Made by a program: the position numbers and the translations under genes
Shown here: positions 47,600 to 58,800 of the stretch, in pieces
Layout: every line of letters starts with the position of its first letter
Numbering within the stretch: the first letter of the stretch is position 1
The notes under the pieces: generated by a model
Told to the model about the DNA's origin: nothing
Databases searched by the model: none
Seen by the model: only the letters and a program-made list of their open reading frames with translations
Origin: Ignelater luminosus
Lineage: Eukaryota; Arthropoda; Insecta; Coleoptera; Elateridae
NCBI GenBank assembly: GCA_011009095.1
Contig: VTPC01008797.1
Coordinates: forward strand, 60,258-124,257
Direction of reading: 5' to 3'
Length of the DNA stretch: 64,000 nt

Positions 47600-49800
47600 C
47601 TCAGTTTGAAAACAGGCAAAACTAGACAAAGACATCTTTTGAAGTACTCTGTGTTCACTGCCTGGGCTTAACGATCCTGGTGGTTTTGGATTTTGGTATT
47701 GAGAATCTTGGATTTGGTCTCGTCTTAATTAAAAAAAAAGCAAAACTAGACAAAGACAAAGCTTTTGAAGTACTCTATGTTCACTACCTACGTTTGACGA
47801 TTCTGATGGTTTTAAATTTTGGTGTTGGGAATCTTGGTCTTGGCCTCGTTTTTATTTAAAAAAAGCAAAGCTAGACAAAGACAGGTCTTTTGAACTACCC
47901 TATGTTCATTACTATGGCTATGGCAATTTAGATGATTTTGAATTCTGGTGTTGAAAATCTTGGACTTGATGTCGCCTCAATTTGAAAAAGCAGAACTAGA
48001 CAAAGTTAGGTCTTTGAAGTACTCTATGTTTATTGCTTTAGGTTTAGCAACTTTGTTGATTTTGAATTTTGGTGCTTAGAATCTTGGTCTCGTCTCAATT
48101 TTAAAAAAGCAAAACTAGACAAAGAGAGGTCTTTTGAAGTACTCTATATCTACTGCTTGGGTTTGGAAAAGTTGATGATTTTGGATTTTGGTGTTGAGAA
48201 TCTTGGTCTTGGTTTCGTCTCAATTTAGAAAAAAAAGCAAAACTAGACAATGGCTGGTTTTTCAAAGTACTCTATGTTGGTTTAGGTAGGTACTCGGTTT
48301 TGGTATTTTGGATTTGGTGATATTCATTGTTTTGGAGTTTGGTATTGAAAATCTTGGTCTTGGATCTTGTCTCAGTTTAAAAAAGCAAAACTAGACAAAG
48401 ACAGATTTTTTAAAGTACTCTATGTTTATTTCTTTGGGTTTGTTAACTTTGGTAATTATGGATGTCGGTGTTGAGAATCTTGGTCTTGATCTCGCTTCAA
48501 CTTAAAAAAAAGGAAAATTAGACAGAGAGAGGTTTTTTGAAGTTCTCACCGTTCACTGCTTTGGGTTTGGAAATTTTGCTGGTTTTAAGTTTTGGTCTTA
48601 GTCTCGTCTCAAATTGAAAAAAGCAAAACTAGACAAAAACAGGTTTTCTGAAGTACTCTATGCTAAGTTAGAGACTTGGGTTTTGCCATTTTAGGTTTGG
48701 CGATTTTGATGGTTTTGGAATTTGCTATTGAGATTTTTTGTCTTGGTTTCGTCTCCATCTAAAAAAGCGCAAAAATAGACAAAGACAGGCTTTTTGAAGT
48801 ATTCTATGATCACTGCTTTGTGTTTGTTGGTTTTGATGGCGAGAATCTTAGTCCTTGTACCGCCTCAATTTAAAGAAAAAAGCAAAACTAGACAGAGACA
48901 GGTCTTTTGAAGTACTTTATATTCACTGCTTTGGGTTTGGCAATTTTGAATTTGATCTTGGTTTCGTCTCAATTTAGAAAAAGCAAAACTAGACAAAGAC
49001 AGAATTTGAAGTACCTTCTCTGGGCTAGGTTAGGTACTTGGCTTTGATACTTTGTGTTTGACAATTTTGGTGGTTTTAGAGCTTAGAATTGAGAATCTTG
49101 GTCTTGGTCTCGTCTTAATCTAAAACACGCAAAAATTGACAGCGACAGGCCTTTTGAAGTACTCAATGTTCACTGCTTTGGGTTTGTCGGTTTGGTGTTG
49201 AAAATCTTGCTCTTTGTCTTGCTTCAATTTGAAAAAAGGAAAACTAGACAAAAACAGATCTTTTTAAGTGCTTTATGTTTACTGCTTTAGGTGGGTTTGA
49301 GTTTTGGTGTTGAGAATTTTGGTTTTGGCCTTGTCTCAATTTGAAAAAAAGCCAAGATAGACAAAGACAGGTCTTTGGAAGTACTCCACAATGTTAAGAT
49401 GAGAGTAAAATTTCTCAAAACTATCTCTTATAATTTAATAGAGTGATATAAAACATAGTGAACGTAAACTTGATAAAATCCAGTTTTAGACAACTACACA
49501 AGGACAGACCTTTTAAAGTTCTGTATCTTCACTGCTTTGGCTTGGAAATTTTGGTGGTTCTGGACTTTTGGTTTTGAGAATTTTGGTCTTGGTCTCGTTT
49601 CATTTTTTTCTTTAAAGCAAAACCAGACAAAGACAGATCTTTCTGAAATATCCAGTATTCACTGCTTTGGCTTAAAGACGATTTTGACCGTTTTGGATTT
49701 CAGTGTTGAGAATCTCGATCTTGATCTTGTCTCAATTTAGAAAGAAAAGCAAAACAAGACAAAGATTTTTTGAAGTACTCCATGTTCACTGCTTTGAGTT
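47600..49800. repeat. Degenerate tandem array A, ~125-bp unit, about 18 copies
   Basis: A unit of roughly 100-150 bp (mean about 125) recurs. Each copy has tttgaagtactctatgttca, ctgctttgggtttgg, ttttggtgttgagaatcttg, gtcttggtctcgtctcaatt and agcaaaactagacaaagaca in that order. The agacaaagaca anchor occurs near 47620, 47748, 47873, 47997, 48116, 48245, 48393, 48519, 48629, 48777, 48892, 48989, 49138, 49247, 49359, 49492, 49628 and 49758. Copies differ by many substitutions and small indels, so the array is old. It lies wholly inside intron 1, and the 67-codon frame at 49537 is only a by-product of the repeat. Confidence 0.9.
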
Positions 49801-50240
49801 CAGTGATTTCTATCAAAATGTTAAGATCAGCGTAAAATTTCTCAATTATAATCATCATAATCTAAAACTCTAGATAGCCAGATGCTTTAACTGATTTAGA
49901 TTTCTTTTGCACTGATGATTGCTAAGATAAAATTTTCTCTAAAAGTCTTAATATGTTTTGCAACTGTGAGTTAAAATCAAATAGAATCTCCAGTAAAAGT
50001 GCTAGCAAGCTATACATACTCTGACTGCAACTCATAAGTATGAACAACATCAAAGTCTCTACAAAAGAACTATAAGTAAAATGCTTGCATCAAAATATGT
50101 TTTTATGATTTCATTATGTTTCTAAACCTTTTTGTGGAACCTAGAATTACACACCTTGGTGGTATACTTAATTCTAAAACGCTTAATGACAGTGGAAAAT
50201 GTAAGTACGTGGTGGTAAAAACTCTCAAATTGGTTTAATA

Positions 50241-50491
50241 TAGTTAAACTTTGAATTACGAGCATAATTTGTCCCGGAAACGTGCTCGTAATCCAAAGCA
50301 CTCGTATATCAAAGCGAATTTCCCCATAAGACAGACATAAGGCAGACAAAGACAAAGTGGCGTATACGTACTACTCGTATTGCTCGTATTGCAAGACCTC
50401 GCTCGTATATCAAGTTAAAATTTATTAAAATTTTTTGCTCGTCTTGCAAACCACTCGCAAATAAAGTTATTCGCAATCCAAGGTTTGACTG
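50241..50491. mobile_element. Pogo/Tigger-like MITE, 251 bp
   Basis: The ends are inverted repeats (tagttaaactttgaattacg from 50241 and cagtcaaaccttggattgcg read inwards from 50491), each flanked by TA. The interior repeats gctcgtaat, actcgtatat and ttgcaagac/gtcttgcaa in both directions, so much of it can fold back. It encodes nothing. The ends and the CAGT start resemble pogo/Tigger-derived elements; that assignment is by eye. Confidence 0.68.
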
Positions 50492-50639
50492 TATTTCATT
50501 ATCGCTAGTCCTTTTTCTAAATGTTCAAACCTGCCTTTTTTGACTTAATTTACACTTAAACTGAATTTTAAAATGGTCTTGCCTTTTTGCCTTTGAGCAA
50601 TCTTTCAACATAACATAAATGCGTTCATTGTCCGATAGT

Positions 50640-51440
50640 TTGCAAAACTAAAAATATAAAACGAGACCAAGATTCATTATAAGTCTCGTCTTTGTCTTGG
50701 CTTTATTTATTTCCATGCCTCGGTTGGATTTTGATTTTAGGATTTAAGACAGATGTTAAGTTCTGATTTTGATTGCAAAGAAAAGACACTTAAAGAAAGC
50801 TTCTTATGGACGTACATACATTTTGTCTTACTTGTTTGCCTTTAACCAGTCTTTCAAAATATATCCTTATTTGTTTTGCAAAACCAAAAGCCCAGAATAA
50901 GGTGAAGACTGATATAATAATAATAATAATCTCTGCCTTTACTTTATTATTAATTTAATGTTTGGTAGTTAATTCAATTCAAGACATAATCGACATAATT
51001 TTGTGGTTTTGGTTGCAAAGAAAATGTGCCTAAAGAAAAGGTTTTTATGGACACATACGTTTTGTTCTAATCAACTGTTTTTTGATAGTTTTTCAATACT
51101 TATGTTCACTGAATAAAAATAAGACAAAGACTAATACAAATCCTTGGCTTTATCGCTGCTACTACGTCTCGATGCTGGAATTAATTTTAAGACATTCGCC
51201 TGATTCGAATTTTGGTTTTGATCGCAAAAGAAACCTGAAGAAAAGACGTTTATGGACACATATTACGTTTTGTCGTAACCTTTTGGGTAGTTTCTTGCAG
51301 AACCAAACACTTAAGGTAGGACCAAGACTGCTGTAAATCTTGTCTTTGGCTTTATCTTATTTCTACGTCTTGGTGTCAAATTCGATTTCAAAACTTAAGA
51401 CTAAATAAGCTTTGGTTGTAATTGCAAAATAGTGAATCTT
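50640..51440. repeat. Degenerate tandem array B, ~200-235-bp unit, about 3.5 copies
   Basis: A longer unit recurs with these landmarks: gtctttgtcttggctttatt (near 50690, 50925, 51140, 51343), gattttggttttgattgcaa-type segments (near 50770, 51005, 51215, 51410) and atggacacatacgttttgt (near 50808, 51048, 51250). The spacing is about 200-235 bp. Copies are diverged. It shares short words with array A (aagactaa, cttgtctttgg) but not its unit. Confidence 0.72.
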
Positions 51441-51904
51441 TATGAACAGAAGTTTGAGGGAAATTTATCAAAATCATTTAGAAATGAGAAAAACCAAGAG
51501 GGCCCATTTGCGTTTACATTAATGTGCTATGATCTTTAACGTTTACCTCTTGTGCTGTCAAAAAGTCTGGTCTGACCATCGTATTGGAATGAACGTCGCA
51601 CGTACGCACGCACAATTGCAAAGTTTGTGATATCTATATATCTATATATCTAATTTATGTATTCTGATCTACCAAGCAAGTTTAACGTTATCAAAACTAC
51701 GTTTGTTGTACGGGCTTTCAAGAATTAAGAAGGCTGCAAGTTTTTCTTGATTTTGGACAAATGGTTCACTAATATCTTGGAAGAGTTATGTGTCATTTTT
51801 ACTTATAATCTTGTAAAGATAGATTTCAATATTCTTGCTGCTTAATATATTCTTGCAGCCACACTAACTTGATATTTAAAACATAATAGCGGATTTGGCA
51901 TATA

Positions 51905-53209
51905 AAGGGTTTTCCAATAAGAGGTGTTATTTTGATATTCAAAGAAAAGTGCCATTTTTTAATATAAATGATCGGATGTTTATTTCATTATAAAGAGGAA
52001 GGTATGCCGTTAATAGTGGAAAATAACATCAGGCAAATGACCACCACGACCACGCTTACAGGACAATATCCTTTTCATGAAATTTTCCATAACCAAATCG
52101 CAAAGTGGCTGCCCTATGTCCTCGATAGCCTCACGAATTCCATCTTTGAGGTCTTGAATCGACGCTGGGCTGTTGGCGTAGACCTTCTCTTTCACGTGGC
52201 CCCAAAGAAAGAAGTCGCAAGGTGTTAAATCACAAGATCTCGGTGGCCAATTGTGATCACCTCTTCGAGAGATAACACGGTCCGGAAACTTTTTCCGTAA
52301 AAGATCAATGGTTTCGTTGCTTGTGTGGCACGTAGCGCCGTCTTGTTGAAAGTAAACGTTGTCCAGATCAATACCATCCAATTCCGGCCATAAAAAATCG
52401 TTAATCATCTCTCGATAGCGCAATCCAGTCACCGTAACTGTTGCTCCAGCCTCATTTTCGAAAAAGTAAGGTCCAATGACTCCGCCGGACCATAAACCGC
52501 ACCAAACAGTCACACGTTGAGGATAGAGAGACTTTTCAACAATAACTCTTGGATTTTCTGAGCCCCAGATCCGACAATTTTGCTTGTTGACGAAGCCACC
52601 GAGGTGGAAATGGGCCTCATCACTCAAGATGATTTTTCGATGGAATTCTGGATCATTTTCATGCATTTCAACGACCCAATCAGCAAAGACACGACGTTGT
52701 TGATGATCGGCCGGCTTGAGTTCTTGTGTTAACTGGACTTTATAAGCCTTAAGACCCAAATCTTTATGCAAAATACGGTGTAATGACGTTTGTGGAATGG
52801 CTAATTCCAAAGAACGACGAGGAATGGACAAACCTGGGTTTTCTTTAACACTTTCGGCTACAACAGCAATATTCTCGGCTGTTCTTGAGCGACGTGCACG
52901 GGTTTTATTCTTCACATCACTAACTTGTCCCAAGAGCTCGAATTTTTTCACCAATTTCTGTATTGCGGTCCGACAAGGTGCTTCACGGTGACCCAAAAAT
53001 GTTCGAGTTTTACGAACCGTCTCTGCCAAATTTTCACCATTTTTATAGTGAATTTTAATAATTTCAATGCGTTGTTGAAGCGTGTATCGTTCCATATTTA
53101 TTAATGGCGTAGTTTCTACTTGTCAAATGTCAAAAAATGATAGCTTCAAAAGTGACATCTACCGAAATAGCGGGCTATTCAAAATAACACCTCTTATTGG
53201 AAAACCCTT
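51905..53209 (-). mobile_element. Structurally complete Tc1/mariner-superfamily transposon in intron 1
   Basis: The ends are perfect 31-bp inverted repeats (51905-51935 and 53179-53209, starting aagggttttccaataagagg), each flanked by TA (51903-51904 and 53210-53211), the target duplication of this superfamily. The 1305-bp element holds one uninterrupted transposase gene on the minus strand. Identical TIRs and an open frame point to a recent insertion. It sits in the same orientation as the host gene, between exons 1 and 2. Confidence 0.95.
52010..53095 (-). CDS. Tc1/mariner-superfamily DDD transposase, 361 aa, intact
   Basis: The enzyme cuts the element's ends and inserts them at TA sites. 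The N-terminal region (residues about 1-110) contains a helix-turn-helix of the DUF4817 kind (LQQRIEIIKIHYKNGENLAE, RTAIQKLVKKFELLGQVSD), followed by a second helix-turn-helix (IPQTSLHRILHKDLGL). The catalytic domain has IILSDEAHFHLGGF (first Asp), VTVWCGLWSGGVIGPYFFE, VYFQQDGATCHT (second Asp) and PPRSCDLTPCDFFLWG (third Asp). I count 36 residues between the second and third Asp, so DD36D by my count, not the DD34D of classical mariner. It ends RILSCKRGRGGHLPDVIFHY. The start ATG at 53095 lies 84 bp inside the outer TIR. No stop or shift is visible, and the length is normal. Confidence 0.93.
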   Translation of the reverse strand: MERYTLQQRIEIIKIHYKNGENLAETVRKTRTFLGHREAPCRTAIQKLVKKFELLGQVSDVKNKTRARRSRTAENIAVVAESVKENPGLSIPRRSLELAIPQTSLHRILHKDLGLKAYKVQLTQELKPADHQQRRVFADWVVEMHENDPEFHRKIILSDEAHFHLGGFVNKQNCRIWGSENPRVIVEKSLYPQRVTVWCGLWSGGVIGPYFFENEAGATVTVTGLRYREMINDFLWPELDGIDLDNVYFQQDGATCHTSNETIDLLRKKFPDRVISRRGDHNWPPRSCDLTPCDFFLWGHVKEKVYANSPASIQDLKDGIREAIEDIGQPLCDLVMENFMKRILSCKRGRGGHLPDVIFHY

Positions 53210-54410
53210 TATCATCTCAACAGTCAAGATTCTCAATGTACTCATCATTCACCAACTTATCTACTCATCAGTTTGATTCTATCTCTGTTATGCTTTTTCA
53301 TTCCATATCTTAAAAATCAAGCTCCAGAAATTCGTTTAGACTTTCTCTTTCTTACATAAGTACATATACCTTGGTAGTATTCGGGAATTAACCACCAGAG
53401 CATATCTTTCTTTTTAAGTCTAACTTTATACCCTGTTTTTTCTTGACAATCGAAAGACGTTTTGAATTTGATGTGATCGGCAAGTTAGATTGTCTTTTGC
53501 AGTTTAATTCTTGAACTTGGTTTTAACACCTTGCCCAAATATGTTAAACTCACTAAAGTATCTAGAACCTTAAAGTCAGGTGAAGAAAGTTTCATATTTC
53601 ATCAAAGTTTACAGAAATTTCTTGTAGATGCCTTAGAATTGTTTCTATTGTCTCTTAGTTTACTTTGATTGACAATGAATCACTAGTGTTGGTAATTTGC
53701 AATAAGTTACTGGTACTGGTAGTGGAAGGGACTCGAAAACCTCTAGGGCTATTTATTTTATGTTTTCTGGCTTTTTGTTTTACACTTTAAATTAGTCATA
53801 GCTTTCTTCTCGTTCTGTTTTGGAAGCTGTATAAAATAGATGCAGAAAAAGAGAAAACAGTAATACTCGTACGTTCTTATTAAAAGACAAAGGAGTTCAG
53901 ATGGAACAGCAAAATCAATTTATCTACCCTGTACAATACAGCAACATTAGCAAAGTAATGGAAACGATTTGATTCGACTTTAGATACTTTCATATAAAGG
54001 TATCAAACTTTTCAAAATTGGGCAAGTCTCTGAAAATTTAAAGTAACCATAACATGAACGAACTTTTAAAAGATTTGCAAAACAATCAATTTTGTATATT
54101 TTAACGTCGCCGTATTACAATAAAGTTAATTCTTGATTACCCAAGACATTTACAACCATCGCTTTAAGAATGGAGAGTAATTTTGTAACTCTAGATATCT
54201 TGAAAAGAGCTAACCGGTACTTTTTATCAGTTGCATCTAATTAATGATTAGTATGAATTAATACCAAAATGTTACCAACCTTAAGGTAATATGTAATGCC
54301 GGAATAATTTCTAAAGATACCAGCGACAAGAGTTTTGTGTATTTTGAACATTCTTGATATAACTGAACTTAATATTTAAAATTTATAAAAGTTGTGTTGT
54401 GTTTACTTAC

Positions 54411-55666
54411 ATAATGCCTCCTTCCAGGCTAGAAATAATATCTTGCAAAGCACCCATGTCTTCATCAAACTTTCTATGAATCTTCGTCATCCCTTCTTTG
54501 ACTTTTTCCAATGGTATTGCTAATTCTTCAGAATGCAATAGAGAATTTAAGTTCTGCATTTCAATAAAATTAAAAACCTTCAATAGCTGTATCGGTTCTG
54601 TAAAAAACAAATCAGGATCGTCTTGCATTCTGATATCATCCAAGAATTGCTCTATTAAATTTTCAAGTGACAAAACCATCCCCGCCTCCGCTAATTTATA
54701 ACGACCAAACACAGACGATCCAGATCTTTCTTCTTCAAGTTCAACACTTTTCCCCGAATCCATCCTTTTTATGTGATAGAAATCATGAGTTTTTCTCCAA
54801 TCCATTGGACTAACCAAATAAAGGAACTTCTGATACATTTTGCAGTTTCTCCATTTTTCTTCGAGATTGTAAACGGTAGATTTTAATGAGCCATAATTTT
54901 TTGAAAGTTCCCTAAAAATTTCATACTTTTCAGCGGCAATCTGAGCTTCTTGTTCTGATTGCCTTAAGAGTGCCATAGAATTAGTATGATCCGTAAAAAG
55001 AAATTCTTCGAAAGTGTTAACATATCTTTGAAATTCTTGCCTTATTTGATCAATAACTTTCTGTTCAACTATAAAATTCTCATCAATCAGCAATATTTCA
55101 TCTTCTCTATACCCAGATACTATTTTAGTCCTTAAGACATCCCTAACATCTCGTATATATTCCTTATGAGTGAGTTTTTGTGGTACCGGACGTCCTTCTA
55201 TAAGGGTAAAAAATTCTGGATCAAGATCTAAAATAGTCTTCATACTTTTTATCTCAGGATCCCTAACCCACAGGCGCTTTAACACATCCATTTGTTGCCT
55301 CGTTCTATAACTTTGACGTTCATTATACTTCAATTTCATCTCTTTCCTCCTTCGAGTATCTCTCCACGCTTTGGACATCACTTTATAGGAAAATTCCTCC
55401 AAATCTTGCGGATATTTAAAAGGCGATGGTTCTGTGTGAATGTTCCTTCTATTAGTCTCATCAATAGCCTTTCCGGCAGTAAAATAACGGTCTTTAACGG
55501 CATTCGGTTTACCAAAAATTCTCTCTAATGCGTTCGGCGGCTTTAATTTCGTTTCACGCTTTTTCGGAACTTTACGTTCTAATTTAACTTCGTGGGGTCC
55601 CTCTTCCGGTAGTGAGGAAAACGCTTTGTTTAAATATTCTTCATGTGCTACACTAAGGGACCACAT
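54411..55666 (-). CDS. CFAP100: CFAP100-like gene, exon 1 (N-terminus and DUF4200 coiled coil)
   Basis: This exon gives the first 418 residues of a predicted 616-residue protein (exons 1256 + 386 + 209 bp = 617 codons with stop; human CFAP100 is about the same size). Residues 25-60 are basic and proline-containing (KPPNALERIFGKPNAVKDRY). Residues 85-125 are very basic and helical. About 170-290 match the DUF4200 coiled coil, including LRQSEQEAQIAAEKYEIFRE and YQKFLYLVSPMDWRKTHDF, whose L-SP-x-x-W motif is typical. A further helical region lies at 330-415. CFAP100 (CCDC37, MIA1 in Chlamydomonas) binds CFAP73 in the axoneme and tethers and regulates inner-arm dynein I1/f. CCDC38 is the main alternative. 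The ATG at 55666 is the first in frame. Confidence 0.8.
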
Positions 55667-55812
55667 TTTTAATTCTTATCACAAAAACGCGTTACTTATA
55701 AATTTATCACAGATTTATTTTATTTGTTTGATAGTTTATAATTCATGTCAAAAGTCTAACCTTTAAATGTGTGTACACGCTATAAGGTATTTATTTTATT
55801 GAACCAGCGTCT

Positions 55813-55826
55813 GTCTCCATGGCAGC
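55813..55826 (-). promoter_or_regulatory. RFX X-box-like motif upstream of the CFAP100-like gene
   Basis: On the minus strand the site reads GCTGCCATGGAGAC. Against the X-box consensus RTHNYY-AT-RRNRAC it has one mismatch (second base C instead of T). It lies 147 bp upstream of the ATG and points at the gene. RFX factors drive many ciliary genes from X-boxes about 60-250 bp before the start codon, so position and gene identity agree. Binding itself is inferred. Confidence 0.58.
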
Positions 55827-58800
55827 TCTCCTAGGGATGATGTTATGGATACGTCGTCGTCGTTATAGAATTGCGTTGTTGTCTTTTTTGGGCTATTGTG
55901 CGTCTTTCATAATATGAGACAAACAGAATTGTATTCCTTTAGAAACTAGCTTTTACAATATTGCTATCAATTAATAAATTGGTTACAAAACTAATCGAAA
56001 TGACAAATCGTTTTTATATACGGCTGTAGATTGAATTTACTTTTTGAAAGAATTAAACATCTAACATATGAATTTACAATATTGCATGTTTACTTAAACA
56101 TAACAGGAAAAAAATGATACTTTTTTTACGCGTCTAAAGTTTAAAAATTACGCCACAGCAAAATCTTTAATTAGCTCAATTTACATTATGTGTAGGTGCA
56201 GGTGGCAAGTAACCTTTTTAGTATTCGATACCTCCAAACTTCAAACCATTTCAAAAGCGATTTGAAGTGCTTTAAAGGGGAATCTTGTACGCTCGCAAAT
56301 TGGTTTGAAGCTTCCTGGGAGTACTCAGGGATGTTTTTGAAACTGTCGTGTCAAGGTTATTTCATCAAGGTTGGCTACTACAGATTTTTTTAAAACTGTA
56401 ATTTATTATAGCTGTACTATTTTCTCTTATTTTTATTCTAGACGCTGCGTATAACACAAAAAACAACAAGAACAGTGTTTATGAAACTATCAAATGTTTA
56501 TATTACGGGCAAAGCGCAAAGGCAAACGCCTCACTGCATGAAACTTACGTATCATCATGAGAGAAAATTTACCAATCACTTCTTGGTATTTGTAGGTTTT
56601 TCTTATGAGATTTAAACGTCTCTGTACTCTTTGGAATTTATTAGAATTGTCGTCTGTTGAGGTTGCACAAAATCATTAATCCAACCTAAATAAGGTCTAA
56701 ATGATCCTCTTCAGACATCTCGTAATACAGACTAATTCTTCTCATGTTAACCTATAACAATGAGGCTTCTCACTATAGCTACTTAGAAATAATATCCTAG
56801 TCGATTAGCATATTCTTATGCACCATCCTCTTATGCCATCCGCACCTGCAAGACTTCCATTGCTTTTCACTTAACTGTATCTGTTTTGAATCTATCCAGA
56901 TCCAGTTTGTGGAACAGCCTTGAACAAATGAAAAGATGTTTCAAGCTAAAAAGGCATTCTGAGAATTGTGGTGACCTGATGTTCTTGAGGAGACTTTTTA
57001 TAAAATATGTAATGGGTCAAGATCAAACAAGTGCTGTTAAGATTTTAAAAACTCTTAGGTTCTCTTTACGAAAATTAAAAAAGCAATAAAGAATTTGTTT
57101 GCAACAAAACCTGGAAGATCTTTTAAAAACGCTCGACTTACTCTTAGAGAATTCACTCTGTTTAATCTTAGATTTTATATTCAGAAGTCGCATCAGTTGT
57201 CGACGAAGCAGATTTGTGTGTGACTGTATGATACAAAGAAGGAAAGAAAGCACATTACATGAACTTTCTTAGGGTGGTATTCTTTTGGTAGAAGAGTCGG
57301 AAACTGCTGACCATCATGACTGTGAGAGCGATGATGAGAAGTGGAGAAGGTTGAAAGTTGGCAAAATCGCAAATTGCTTAGCAACATATCAAGAACAGAA
57401 GAGCATCGAACTACAAAACTTAGTCTAGTAGTAGTAATAGCTGTAATAGTCTTAGCATTTACTCAACTACCTCCACGACTGCCTACTGTATCTTTCTATG
57501 TTCTCTGCCCGAACTTCCATACAAAAGTAAAGGCATCGGTCCAGGTGAAAGTACTCAGCTACTTCCTGTCTAGAATGACCACCTGAAAGGTCTTAAATCT
57601 CGGTCTCTCATATCCCTTACATTTTCCCAGGAATTCCTCTACATCTAGAATCGATGGCTGTCTTCTTGGAGTACGATGGTCTGTGAGGGCCCCAATTAAA
57701 AGGTTCAGAGTTCTCCGGCTAGTTCACCGTTGACAAGTTGAAATCAGTTAAGACGTCTTTTGCCTGGCGACAGCTACTACTTCTTGATCAACTCGCCTTT
57801 TGAATCTCATAAATCCAAGCATTTAATGTTGACGCGATCTGTTTCCTTGGAATGCTAAAAAAGTGTTTTGGTTCTAAGCAAATGATTTTGGCTTCAAGTC
57901 TCATGAATTCACCCGCCTCTCCGTTTTTGTTGTGGCAAAGAACAAACAAGAGAAGTTTTTGTTTTGGCTGACCAGACCAGTGTTTCAGTAAATCTCCGTT
58001 GCCCTTACTTCATCTGTGTGTCACCGATAGGATGACATGAATTTCCACCTGGAAGATCATCGAGTGTCTTGCACACCTGAATTTTACAGATATTTATCTT
58101 CTACCGAGTCCTATTGAAAGACGACCTGTTAGCTTTCCTATTGTTCTTTGGTGAGGATTCTAAAAGTGTAATTTTGCCGAAGTTACCCTGTAGGTGGATA
58201 AAACTATTTCGTTTCTTTTTTTCCAAGCCATAACCTTGCTTCTCGTCTTCTGAAGTGAACCGTCATGTCCTTCTTCCTTATTCAAGTAAGAGGTCCGGTG
58301 AACTCACTGTACTAGTTATTCCCGATTAAGTAATGATTATTAATTAAGAAGAATACGTCGTTCTAATTGACTTGTAGACTTTATTGTTTTTGATAAATTA
58401 AAACCATTTGTGTAGCTTTTCTAGCAGAAACAGGTCATGATCTGTCTACCTTTTGTGTTGTTTGTTTCTGGACTTGCTTGTTGAATCTCTTGGTAACTGT
58501 ATTCTTGGGTATTGATCTGCAGTTTTATAAAAGCTCTATGATTCAAAGATGAGTTGCGGAAATAAGTAACCCAATTTACTTTTAGGGTCTAGACGCTTTT
58601 GGAAATTAGCAAAATAAGCTATTTGATCATGGAAACCAGATATTTTCTTCTTTAAGACCCCAGACTTTACTTATCCATGGAACTACTTGCAAGAATTCCC
58701 ATTGTTATGGAAATGCCAATGGTTCCTTGGATGCAAATTCCAGTTTATTATTTGTAGTTAACTTGCCTTAAGAAGTCTTAATAAAAATCTTTTTAATTAA

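Larger units (their letters stand above)
46563..54410 (-). other. Intron 1 of the CFAP100-like gene (7.85 kb)
   Basis: It runs from a perfect donor (at|gtaagt, GT at 54410) to the acceptor at 46563. In genome order it contains plain AT-rich DNA (46563-47600), tandem array A (47600-49800), a pogo-like MITE (50241-50491), tandem array B (50640-51440), an intact mariner-like transposon (51905-53209), and AT-rich DNA with nothing recognised (53210-54410). Confidence 0.85.

Noticed and set aside
47600-51440. CRISPR-like regular repeats
   Set aside because: The units are contiguous, diverged and longer than 100 bp, without unique spacers, in a eukaryotic intron.
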